Assembly (NCBI GenBank): GCA_958367245.1
Contig: CATXEA010000009.1
Span: 45,561-109,560 of the forward strand
Length of the DNA stretch: 64,000 nt
Direction: 5' to 3'
From: an uncultured Blautia sp.
Lineage (GTDB): Bacteria; Bacillota; Clostridia; Lachnospirales; Lachnospiraceae
Under the pieces are notes generated by a model, which did no database searches, was not told the DNA's origin, and saw only the letters and a program-made list of their open reading frames with translations. Position numbers and translations under genes: made by a program. How positions within the stretch are numbered: position 1 is the first letter of the stretch; the number at the start of each line of letters is the position of its first letter. This document shows positions 53,138 to 60,545 of the stretch, in pieces.

Positions 53138-53263
53138 ATGAAAGAAGAGAGATTCAGGCAGATGATAGAGATTTTTGTATCCATAAAAGAAGGATGGGAG
53201 GATTACGATATCCTTATGGAAGATGGGACATATCTAAAAGTGACCAGGAGGATGGGAACCTGA
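53138..53263 (+). CDS. Small hypothetical protein (41 aa)
   Basis: ATG at 53138 with AAAGGGGGATG upstream, 12 bases after the DUF5688 gene. Product begins MKEERFRQMIEIFVSIKEG and ends basic. Not recognised; likely translated as part of the transfer operon. Confidence 0.5.
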   Translation: MKEERFRQMIEIFVSIKEGWEDYDILMEDGTYLKVTRRMGT

Positions 53264-53362
53264 GGCAGCGTTCTTTAACCGGTGGGCATTTTTTCCGAAA
53301 AAAACGATATTTCTCTTAAAATCACGTATATTAACAGCAGAAAAATTTAAGGAGGATATCAA

Positions 53363-54301
53363 ATGAAAGATACAAAAGAAAAAAGACAGAAAGCGCTGAA
53401 GGAACTGACGGAGCAGTTGGAACAGTCCATCCGTGGCTTTATGGATGGGGACAGATATAAGGAATTCCTGGGGAAGATGGCAAGATTCCACAGTTATTCC
53501 CTGAACAACCAGATTTTGATTGCTGTACAGAAACCAGAAGCGACGTTATGTGCATCTTATACAACCTGGAAGAAGATGGGCAGATATGTAAAAAAGGGAG
53601 AAAAAGGCATCCGTATCTTATGTCCATCGCCTTATAAGGTACAGGCACTGGAGAACGAAAAAGACCCTGAGACAGGAAAAGACCGCTTGATGAAGGATGG
53701 GAATCCTTATCAGAAAAGGGTGGAAGTAGTGGTTCCAGCCTATAAAGTCGGCTATACTTATGACATCAGCCAGACAGATGGGGAGAAACTGCCGGAGCTG
53801 GTTTCTATCTTAGAGGGGAGTTTGGATAACAGTCAGAAGGTGTTACGGGATGCCCTGCTGGAAATCAGCCCTGTCCCTGTTTTTTTTCATCCAGTCCCAG
53901 GAAATGCAAATGGGTTCTACGACCGGAAAGAGAAGGAGATTGTGGTGGATGAACGCCTGCCGGAAATGCAGGCGCTAAAAACCCTGATACACGAAATGGG
54001 ACACGCAATCCTGCATAATGTGGAGAATAAGGACCAGGCGGAGGATTCTTCCACCCGGGAGGTGCAGGCGGAGTCTGTGGCGTATATTGTATGTCAGTAT
54101 TTTGGAATAGATACATCGGAGTATTCCTTTGGATATATCAGTGGATGGAGTTCCAAACGGGACGCTCCAGAACTGAGGATGAGTCTGGACATCATCCGGA
54201 CAACTGCAAATGACATCATCGGGCAGATAGAACAGACATTGGTAAAAACAAAACAGCCGGAGGAAAAGATAGAAATTTTTAGAAGAGCTGCCGTAATGTA
54301 A
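53363..54301 (+). CDS. ArdC-type antirestriction / zinc-peptidase domain protein
   Basis: 312 residues. The N-terminal ArdC ssDNA-binding domain includes FHSYSLNNQILIAVQKPEAT and WKKMGRYVKKGEKGI. The C-terminal metallopeptidase has TLIHEMGHAILHN near residue 209. ArdC proteins bind incoming single-stranded DNA and protect mobile elements from restriction. RBS AAGGAGG. A classic early-lead gene of mobilizable elements. Confidence 0.85.
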   Translation: MKDTKEKRQKALKELTEQLEQSIRGFMDGDRYKEFLGKMARFHSYSLNNQILIAVQKPEATLCASYTTWKKMGRYVKKGEKGIRILCPSPYKVQALENEKDPETGKDRLMKDGNPYQKRVEVVVPAYKVGYTYDISQTDGEKLPELVSILEGSLDNSQKVLRDALLEISPVPVFFHPVPGNANGFYDRKEKEIVVDERLPEMQALKTLIHEMGHAILHNVENKDQAEDSSTREVQAESVAYIVCQYFGIDTSEYSFGYISGWSSKRDAPELRMSLDIIRTTANDIIGQIEQTLVKTKQPEEKIEIFRRAAVM

Positions 54302-54364
54302 CAATTATAGAATAAATATAGAAAAGGCGGTACACGCCTTAAAGAATCAGGAGGGTAAAATACT

Positions 54365-54673
54365 ATGAAAAAAATAATCAATGGAAAATTATATAATACA
54401 GAAACTGCAAGTTATATTGGAAGTAACCGGAGTGATTGTTATCGGAACGATTTCCACTACTTTGAGGAAGAATTGTACAGAAAAAAAACAAAGGAATTTT
54501 TCTTGTATGGAGAAGGAGGCCCGGCATCCGTGTATGCGGAGCAATTAAGCACTGGCGGCTGTATAGCAGGAGCAAAGATTGTCCCGTTGACAGAAGAGGA
54601 AGCGAGGGAATGGGTGGAAAGAAACCTTGATGCAGATGAATATATTCAGATTTTTGGGGAGTGTGAAGAATAA
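54365..54673 (+). CDS. Conserved mobile-element protein (102 aa)
   Basis: 102 residues: KIINGKLYNTETASYIGSNR, FHYFEEELYRKKTKEFFLYG then EGGPASVYAE, and a TEEEAREWVERNLDADEY tail. This pattern recurs in small proteins of clostridial conjugative elements and phages, function unknown. RBS AGGAGG. Two bases before the next gene. Confidence 0.7.
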   Translation: MKKIINGKLYNTETASYIGSNRSDCYRNDFHYFEEELYRKKTKEFFLYGEGGPASVYAEQLSTGGCIAGAKIVPLTEEEAREWVERNLDADEYIQIFGECEE

Positions 54674-54675
54674 GG

Positions 54676-54903
54676 ATGGAAGATATGAGTAAGCAAATGA
54701 AAGAGATAGCGGATTTACAGGAACAACAGAAACTGCACCGGATGCAGTTGGAAGAAAATCGGAAAAGGGCCTTAGCTCGGAAGAACCAGACAAAACATCT
54801 GGCAGCACTGGGAGTTATGGTGAAAGATTTCCTGCCGGATATAGAAGGTCGGGATGAAGAGGAAATCAGGGATATTTTAAGAGAAAAGTTATTGTCTAAT
54901 TGA
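54676..54903 (+). CDS. DUF3847-like small protein
   Basis: 75 residues, mostly charged helix (KEIADLQEQQKLHRMQLEEN) with a C-terminal LPDIEGRDEEEIRDILREKL. Similar DUF3847 proteins occur in Firmicute conjugative elements. Role unknown. Last gene of the plus-strand transfer block. Confidence 0.65.
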   Translation: MEDMSKQMKEIADLQEQQKLHRMQLEENRKRALARKNQTKHLAALGVMVKDFLPDIEGRDEEEIRDILREKLLSN

Positions 54904-54934
54904 GAGATAAAAAGTACTGGATGTCCGGTACTTT

Positions 54935-55168
54935 TTATTTTACAGGAAATTTATTTTTTATATTGCTTGTGCCCGTAATATAATCCATATCCACATCATA
55001 GAACCTGGCCAGCCGGATAAGGCATTCAACCGGAATCCGAACCTTTCCATTTTCATAATCCGAATAGGTGGTCTGGGCAACGTGGATTGCCTGGGCTATG
55101 GCCGTTTGGTTCAGGTCGTGGTCTTCACGTAATCCGCGTATCCTCTCAATATAACTTACCTCATTCAC
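54935..55168 (-). CDS. XRE family helix-turn-helix regulator
   Basis: 77 residues from a GTG at 55168, preferred over a longer TTG frame because AAAGGAG lies ten bases upstream. The HTH reads LNQTAIAQAIHVAQTTYSDY and ENGKVRIPVECLIRLARFY. A likely repressor of element genes; the divergent CAP-domain gene and the transfer operon are candidate targets. Confidence 0.85.
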   Translation of the reverse strand: MNEVSYIERIRGLREDHDLNQTAIAQAIHVAQTTYSDYENGKVRIPVECLIRLARFYDVDMDYITGTSNIKNKFPVK

Positions 55169-55380
55169 TGTTTTCTCACTCCTTTGGGGTTTCTTCGTGA
55201 ATATCTTATCCAAAATAGAGTGAGACTATTGAAATTTAACGGATATACCGTTAAAATAAAAGCAAGTCATACATTTATGATTGGGGATTTTGATAAAGGC
55301 ATCCCCAACCATAAAAATAAGTGTTATAATAAAAGTAAGTATCAACTAAGAGAAGAAAAAGGGAAAGGAAGGGTAAGAAA

Positions 55381-56961
55381 ATGAAGAAACAATTAAAGAG
55401 ATGGATGTTGTTATTTGTTGTAACTATGCTGGTGATTATGTCTCCAGTCGGTGTTCTGGCTGCGAAAAAACCAACACCGGGAGCTGTAACTCTTACAAAA
55501 ATCTCATCTTCTGACTACAATAAAGTAAAAATCAGTTGGAAGAAAGTATCTGGAGCAACTCATTACAAAATCTATTACCGTAAATCCGGTACAAAGAAGT
55601 GGAATGGAGTTAAGACGGTTAGCAGCAAATATTCAAGCTATACCCATACAAGTAATAAATCTGACCCGATTATTGTTGGTCAGAAATATGATTACACCGT
55701 GAAAAGTTATAACAGCAAATATAAGACTTATGGAAAATACAATAGCAAAGGACTTAAGGTACAGACAAAACCAGATACCGTGAAACTGACAAGTGCTAAG
55801 CTGCACAATTCAGGCGTGACAATTAACTGGAATAAGGCAAATGGTTGCGATTATTACAAAGTTTATCGTAAATCAGGCGACAGTTGGAAATGTATTGCTA
55901 CGATTCCGTCAAGCAGGCTTAGTTATACGGATGCAAATGCGGTATCAGGAAAAACGAATACTTACACAGTGAAGTCTTATTACAGCAAAACAAAAGTTTA
56001 TGGACGTTATGACAAAACCGGTGTTAGCGTAAAAGTACCAGATGAATCAAAACCATCTGAACCGGTATATGTTGACAGTATCGAAATCACACCGCAGTCT
56101 CCATCCATTGGTATCGGAGAGACAATAACATTAACCGCAAGAGTTTATCCAAGCGATGCTACAAACAAAAATGTTATTTGGGAGAATGCAAATCCTGACG
56201 TTATAAGCTTAACTTCGCATGGTAATACTGCTACAGTTAAAGGACTCAAACGTGGATATGCTGACATTAGCGTTTCGGCAGCAGACAGTGGCGAAGAGAT
56301 GGATTTTACAACTGTAGAATGTGGGTACGACCATGGCAGTGGTGACATGGAAGTAACAGACCCGAATGCAGCCGCAAAAGAAGTTTTTGAATTAACAAAT
56401 AAGGTCAGAGCGAAATATGGAAAAAAACCTTTACTTTATCACGAAAAACTTCAGGCTGGTGCAATGTTAAGAGCGAAAGAGTTAGAAATACTGTATTCAC
56501 ATGTTCGTCCAGATGGTTCTAATTCAAGTTCTATAGGAGCATTGGTTGGAGCTGGTAATATACATGGAGAAAATATAGCAAGAGGTCAAAAATCTCCAAG
56601 CGAAGTGGTTAACGACTGGGAAGATAGTCCAGGGCATTTAATGGCAATCCTTGATGACAATACTTATATGGGAGCTGGCTATTATAAAGATTCAAACGGA
56701 CATACTTATTGGGTTCAGTTATTTGGTGGTAATCCAGATGTCATGTGTACCATCACATTTGATGCAATGGGAGGCAGATTTGATACGCTTGGTGGCATTA
56801 CAGAATATAAAGTGCAGACTCCATCTGGACAAAAAGTATATATGAAAGATATCCCAGTACCAGTAAAAGACGGTTATGTTTTTGACTGCTGGGTTACAGA
56901 ATATGGAGAAGAATTGAAATACGAGGCAGGGACAAGAACACTTTATGCTAGGTGGAAATAA
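55381..56961 (+). CDS. Secreted CAP-domain protein with Fn3-like, Big2 and Listeria-Bacteroides repeats
   Basis: 526 residues. A signal peptide ends near VLAAKKP (about residue 28). Two Fn3-like modules (about 30-120 and 125-215) are rich in Tyr, Ser and Lys. A bacterial Ig-like Big2 domain (VDSIEITPQSPSIGIGETIT) spans about 222-315. The CAP/SCP domain (LTNKVRAKYGKKPLLYHEKL then MLRAKELE, ENIARGQKSP, DWEDSPGHL) spans about 330-465. An InlB/Flg_new repeat ends YARWK. Extracellular; CAP proteins are of varied function. It is cargo of the element and has a paralogue next door. Confidence 0.88.
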   Translation: MKKQLKRWMLLFVVTMLVIMSPVGVLAAKKPTPGAVTLTKISSSDYNKVKISWKKVSGATHYKIYYRKSGTKKWNGVKTVSSKYSSYTHTSNKSDPIIVGQKYDYTVKSYNSKYKTYGKYNSKGLKVQTKPDTVKLTSAKLHNSGVTINWNKANGCDYYKVYRKSGDSWKCIATIPSSRLSYTDANAVSGKTNTYTVKSYYSKTKVYGRYDKTGVSVKVPDESKPSEPVYVDSIEITPQSPSIGIGETITLTARVYPSDATNKNVIWENANPDVISLTSHGNTATVKGLKRGYADISVSAADSGEEMDFTTVECGYDHGSGDMEVTDPNAAAKEVFELTNKVRAKYGKKPLLYHEKLQAGAMLRAKELEILYSHVRPDGSNSSSIGALVGAGNIHGENIARGQKSPSEVVNDWEDSPGHLMAILDDNTYMGAGYYKDSNGHTYWVQLFGGNPDVMCTITFDAMGGRFDTLGGITEYKVQTPSGQKVYMKDIPVPVKDGYVFDCWVTEYGEELKYEAGTRTLYARWK

Positions 56962-56977
56962 TTAAATTATAAGAAAA

Positions 56978-57008
56978 AAACAGCCTTATCTTTAAGATAA
57001 GGCTGTTT
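56978..57008 (+). terminator. Terminator between the two CAP-domain genes
   Basis: ACAGCCTTATCTT pairs perfectly with AAGATAAGGCTGT, then TTTCT; A-rich upstream side. Confidence 0.85.
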
Positions 57009-57088
57009 CTACATATACGCGTATATTTGAAAAATCGCTGTGTTCATAGTACAATGTAATTAAGAAAAATTAATAAGGAGGAGTGCTT

Positions 57089-58429
57089 ATGCGTAAGACA
57101 AAACACAAATTTATTTATGCCGTGACAGCATTTGTTATGGCTGCTGCATTAATGTCTCCCGTCGCTATAAAAGCAGCAAAAAAAATTACACCTCAAACAG
57201 TTAAGCTAATGAAAATTTCATCTTCTGATTATAATAAGGTAACAATTAATTGGAAGAAGGTATCAGATGCCACTCATTACAAAATATATTACCGTAAATC
57301 AGGCACCAAGAAATGGAATGGTGTTAAAACGGTAAGCAGTAAATATTCCAGTTATACTCATACAAGTAATAAGTCCGACCCGATTATTATAGGGCAAAAA
57401 TATGACTATACAGTAAGAGGATATAATAGTAAATATAAAACAAATGGGAAGTATAATACAAAAGGATTAACTGTAAGAACACTTCCTGAAGCACCAAGAC
57501 TTTTTAAACCAGAATTTAATAAAGACAGTAATTCTGTTTCTTTAAAATGGGAAAAAGGAAAAGGCTGTGATTCATATTATATTTACAGAAAATCTTCTGA
57601 AAAAGGTAAATGGAATAAAGTAGATACTGTCAATGGTGATGTATCTTCATATAAAGATATTTACCCTATTGAAGATACTAAAAATTCTTATACTGTTCGT
57701 GGATACAATAAAAAATATAAAGTATACAGTAAGTCAGAAGCTTTCGTAGAATCTGTTATTGTTCCAGATTTTGGTATTGTTGAAGATGGATGGGAAGAGT
57801 TCCCGCCAGAATACAGCTGGCCAGTTGAAAGACTTGCGAAAGAAGTTGTTAGACTTACGAATATTGAGAGGGAAAAAGCGGGTGTTCAACCACTTATTTA
57901 CCATCCTTCTCTTGAAAAAGGAGCAATGGTAAGAGCGAAAGAAATTTCTTATCATTTTTCTCATACAAGACCTAATGGACAAACTAGCGGAACGGCTGCA
58001 GAAGCATTTGATGTTGGAGATGTTGGAGGAGAAAATATAGCAATGGGTCAAAAAACACCAGAAAGAGTTGTTGAAGCTTGGATGGATAGTCCTGGTCATA
58101 GACATACGATGATGTTAGCTCATTATAAATATCTTGGTGTTGGATGCTATAGAGATGAATCAGGTACGTTACATTGGGTACAGACATTTGCTGGAGAGAA
58201 GGCTAATGATAAGGTAACATTAACATTTAATGCAAATGGCGGAACATGTGATATAGCATCAATGCAGGCTCCTTATAAAAAAGCGATGTATCAGAGTGAT
58301 TTACCGGTACCTGTAAGACCCGGATATATTTTTAAAGGCTGGGCTGAATTTAATGATAGTCATCCTTTTACTGGATTTTCAACAGTAGATATAAATATTC
58401 CATATACTGCAATATGGGAAAAAGAATAA
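57089..58429 (+). CDS. Secreted CAP-domain protein, paralogue 2
   Basis: 446 residues from the ATG at 57089 (GGAGGAG five bases upstream). Signal peptide ends near AIKAAKK; two Fn3-like modules, the first nearly identical to paralogue 1 (KIYYRKSGTKKWNGVKTVSS); CAP domain (LTNIEREKAGVQPLIYHPSL, ENIAMGQKTPE, AWMDSPGHRH) and a terminal InlB-like repeat. It lacks the Big2 domain. The N-terminal module is better conserved between the paralogues than the CAP domain, suggesting module exchange. Confidence 0.87.
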   Translation: MRKTKHKFIYAVTAFVMAAALMSPVAIKAAKKITPQTVKLMKISSSDYNKVTINWKKVSDATHYKIYYRKSGTKKWNGVKTVSSKYSSYTHTSNKSDPIIIGQKYDYTVRGYNSKYKTNGKYNTKGLTVRTLPEAPRLFKPEFNKDSNSVSLKWEKGKGCDSYYIYRKSSEKGKWNKVDTVNGDVSSYKDIYPIEDTKNSYTVRGYNKKYKVYSKSEAFVESVIVPDFGIVEDGWEEFPPEYSWPVERLAKEVVRLTNIEREKAGVQPLIYHPSLEKGAMVRAKEISYHFSHTRPNGQTSGTAAEAFDVGDVGGENIAMGQKTPERVVEAWMDSPGHRHTMMLAHYKYLGVGCYRDESGTLHWVQTFAGEKANDKVTLTFNANGGTCDIASMQAPYKKAMYQSDLPVPVRPGYIFKGWAEFNDSHPFTGFSTVDINIPYTAIWEKE

Positions 58430-58432
58430 AAC

Positions 58433-58460
58433 AAAGCGGAAGATTTAACTCTTCCGCTTT
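58433..58460. terminator. Terminator after CAP paralogue 2
   Basis: AAAGCGGAAGA-TTTAAC-TCTTCCGCTTT, then AATTT. Also positioned to end the minus-strand fragment. Confidence 0.8.
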
Positions 58461-58469
58461 AATTTATGG

Positions 58470-58780
58470 CTATTTTTTTCTTTTCTTTTTATTTGTTTTA
58501 GTATCATTGATTATTAATATAGTTCCTGTAAGAGCAAGAACACTCATTCCAATGAATCCGATTTTCCAAACACCGCTGCCACCAGTCATAGGTACGACGA
58601 ATTTTGCGTGGTTTGTTATTTCAAACAAACAACTATAGAAAAACCATTTGTCTGTATAGCCTTTATCTTTTTGGGTTGTTGAGAAATCTATGTTTCCGTA
58701 TTCAGAGCTTTTTATTTTGTATGTATCTTCTAATGCATTAAAATTACAACAGTAACGATATAATGAAGAAAAAGTACATT
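58470..58780 (-). pseudogene. C-terminal fragment of a sortase-anchored surface protein
   Basis: On the minus strand a frame ending at TAG 58470-58472 reads KIKSSEYGNIDFSTTQKDKG, then KFVVPMTGGSGVWKIGFIG, a hydrophobic helix and the basic tail NKKKRKK. That is a cell-wall sorting signal (VPMTGG, membrane helix, positive tail) preceded by about 60 residues of ectodomain, cut off by a stop near 58780. No start codon or ribosome site; probably the remains of a Cna-B type adhesin or pilin. Confidence 0.65.
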
Positions 58781-58868
58781 AAAGCATAAAAAAGAATTCC
58801 GGAATTTTTATATATTGTAAAAACAGTCCATATTGTGCTATATTATTGTTGCAAGGTTTTCTATTCTA

Positions 58869-59245
58869 TGTTCCACGCAACCCCCTTTTGGCATTTTTTT
58901 GCTAATTTCATTTGGAAAAAACAAAAAAACATCCCCAAAAAAGCGTGAATAATCAAGAATAAAAATAAAAAAAGAACCCCCAAAAACCTTGTACAGGAAC
59001 TAGCCTGAACAAGGTTTTTTTAATAGAAAAGAAAACCTGAAAAAAGAAAAAAGCCTGAAAAACAAAGGGTTTCCGAAAGAAAGTTCGCAAAGAAAATGCC
59101 AAATCCTGCCGCCTTTGAATGAAGGGGAAAGACGGGAAGGAAAAAGAATAAAAAAAGAATAGTATGAATTTTTAGAGAAAAAGAGAAAAAAGAAAATGCA
59201 AAGTGAGATTCGCAAAAAAATGCAAAGTGGGTTTCACGCAAGACA
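58869..59245 (+). repeat. 377-bp two-ended unit, copy 2
   Basis: Identical over its full length to 37371-37747. Preceded by donor-like sequence TTCTA and followed by AAGGC, whereas copy 1 is preceded by AAGGC and followed by TAGAG. Outer flanks match as a target duplication; inner flanks do not match each other. Confidence 0.85.
58982..59021. terminator. Bidirectional terminator inside unit copy 2
   Basis: Same hairpin as at 37484-37523; may shield the radical SAM locus from transcription out of the element. Confidence 0.7.
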
Positions 59246-59250
59246 AAGGC
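59246..59250 (+). other. Target-site duplication, distal side (AAGGC)
   Basis: Matches 37366-37370 exactly and follows the terminal ACA of unit copy 2. Confidence 0.75.
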
Positions 59251-59256
59251 TTACAG

Positions 59257-59288
59257 GGACTTGCAGGCATGGCTTGCAGGTCCTTTTT
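59257..59288 (+). terminator. Probable displaced guaA terminator
   Basis: GGACTTGCAGGC pairs with GCTTGCAGGTCC (12 pairs, two G-U) around ATG, then TTTTT. With the element removed it would lie 14 bases after the guaA stop codon. The radical SAM frame also reads through it. Confidence 0.65.
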
Positions 59289-60541
59289 GCAATGATTATG
59301 AAGATGCACCGGAAAACATCAGAAATGAAGTGAATGAATTAGTAAAATATAAAATTTTAAATCATTCAGAGAAAGATGATGATAAAGTTTTAAGGTTTGT
59401 AAGAAGTAGGGTACCTGATCCGGCAATAAATGTATGTTATATGATCACTAGCGAACAGTGTAACCTTGCGTGTAAATACTGCTTCCTCGGAAATAATGAT
59501 GCATGTAAGAGAAGTAAGTTCTCATTAGAGAATATGTCAATTGAAACTGCAGATAAGGCAGTGGATTTCTTTATCAATCAGATTAAGTTATCTGGCATGG
59601 ATTTTGAAGAAAACAAGCCAGTTATTATTTTCTATGGTGGAGAACCACTTGTTAATTATGATGTATTGGTTCACATCGCAGAGAAGATAAATAGTCTTAG
59701 AGATGTTGAAAAGTGTGTAAAGAATTTGGAAATGTCTATGGTTTCTAATGGTTTGCTTCTTACTGAAGAAAGAGCGCTTAAGCTAAAAGAGTTAGGCGTT
59801 TCTATCGCTATTTCAGTAGATGGATTTACTGAAGAAGCAAATGCAATGCGAGTTGATGTTGCAGGTAATAATGTCTTTAATAAAATTCTTAAAACACTTG
59901 ATATGTGTAGGAGAATAGGTATTGAAGTGTCGCTATCTGTTACATTGAGTGAAGAGACAATTAAAGATACAAAGAATATTCTTGAACTTGTCGATAATTA
60001 TGGTATTAAGTCATTTGGATTTAATATTATGATGTCAGATGAGAACTTTGTGCTACCCAAAGAATATAATGAAAAGGCAGCTCAATTTATTATTGATGAA
60101 TTCGTTGAACTAAGAAAACGTGGAATATACGAAGATCGTATAATGAGAAAATTAAAGGCTTTCTCAAAATCACAGGTTTACTTCTCTGATTGTGCAGCAA
60201 CGAGTGGTGGACAAATTGTAATTGCACCTAATGGACAAGTGGGTATTTGTCATGGCTGTTTGCATAATAAACAGTATTTTGTTTCAAATATTGACGATGT
60301 AGAGTTTAATGCATCAAAGCATAAAGATTTTATTGAATGGTCTCAGTTGACCCCAATAAATAAGGATGAATGTCAGGATTGCCCAGCTCTCGGTATTTGT
60401 GGTGGTGGATGTCCTATAAATGCAATGCATTTAAAGGAAGGAAATACGATTCATGATTTGGATGAGCATTTCTGTGTTCATTCAAAGATGACTTTGGAGT
60501 TTTTGATTAAAGATTTGTATAGAATAATAAAGGAAGGGTGA
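59261..60541 (+). CDS. Radical SAM/SPASM enzyme, probably 5'-truncated
   Basis: About 426 residues from a TTG at 59261 that lies within a terminator-like hairpin and has no ribosome site. No ATG occurs in frame until inside the core, so the N-terminus is probably lost. The cluster-binding motif EQCNLACKYCFLG lies near residue 67 (CxxxCxxC), FYGGEPLVNYD near 128, and the SPASM domain has ICHGC and DECQDCPALGICGGGCP near 370-385. Such enzymes modify peptides or protein side chains. It is followed 4 bases later by the UvrA-like gene. No precursor peptide is visible. AT-rich codon use differs from guaA. Confidence 0.8.
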   Translation: MQAWLAGPFCNDYEDAPENIRNEVNELVKYKILNHSEKDDDKVLRFVRSRVPDPAINVCYMITSEQCNLACKYCFLGNNDACKRSKFSLENMSIETADKAVDFFINQIKLSGMDFEENKPVIIFYGGEPLVNYDVLVHIAEKINSLRDVEKCVKNLEMSMVSNGLLLTEERALKLKELGVSIAISVDGFTEEANAMRVDVAGNNVFNKILKTLDMCRRIGIEVSLSVTLSEETIKDTKNILELVDNYGIKSFGFNIMMSDENFVLPKEYNEKAAQFIIDEFVELRKRGIYEDRIMRKLKAFSKSQVYFSDCAATSGGQIVIAPNGQVGICHGCLHNKQYFVSNIDDVEFNASKHKDFIEWSQLTPINKDECQDCPALGICGGGCPINAMHLKEGNTIHDLDEHFCVHSKMTLEFLIKDLYRIIKEG

Positions 60542-60545
60542 TAGA

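Larger units (their letters stand above)
37371..59245 (+). mobile_element. Tn7-like transposition module on an integrated mobilizable element (cointegrate-like)
   Basis: 21,875 bases between a 5-bp duplication AAGGC. Both outer ends are the same 377-bp unit in direct orientation, not simple inverted ends. The element carries tnsA-like, tnsB, tnsC and tniQ genes reading inward from the guaA side, as in Tn7 next to glmS. It also carries a MobL relaxase, coupling protein, ArdC, regulators and secreted cargo. No tyrosine or serine recombinase, no secretion channel and no intact replication protein are seen. The structure fits replicative transposition of a 377-bp mini-transposon that dragged in its donor circle, or homologous integration into a resident unit. 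Confidence 0.8.

Noticed and set aside
58414..58638. 74-codon plus-strand frame with hydrophobic stretch
   Set aside because: The minus strand reads a clear sorting signal over the same bases; the plus frame is its mirror.
37371..59245. Ordinary Tn7-like transposon with single inverted ends
   Set aside because: Both termini are the same 377-bp unit in direct orientation, each containing both end types. A plain insertion would not give that.
37371..59245. Tyrosine- or serine-recombinase integrative element at guaA
   Set aside because: No integrase-like gene found in the element on either strand; the 5-bp duplication fits a DDE transposase.
59261..60541. Complete RiPP cluster with precursor peptide
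   Set aside because: No small precursor frame precedes or follows the radical SAM gene in the window, and its own 5' end is missing.
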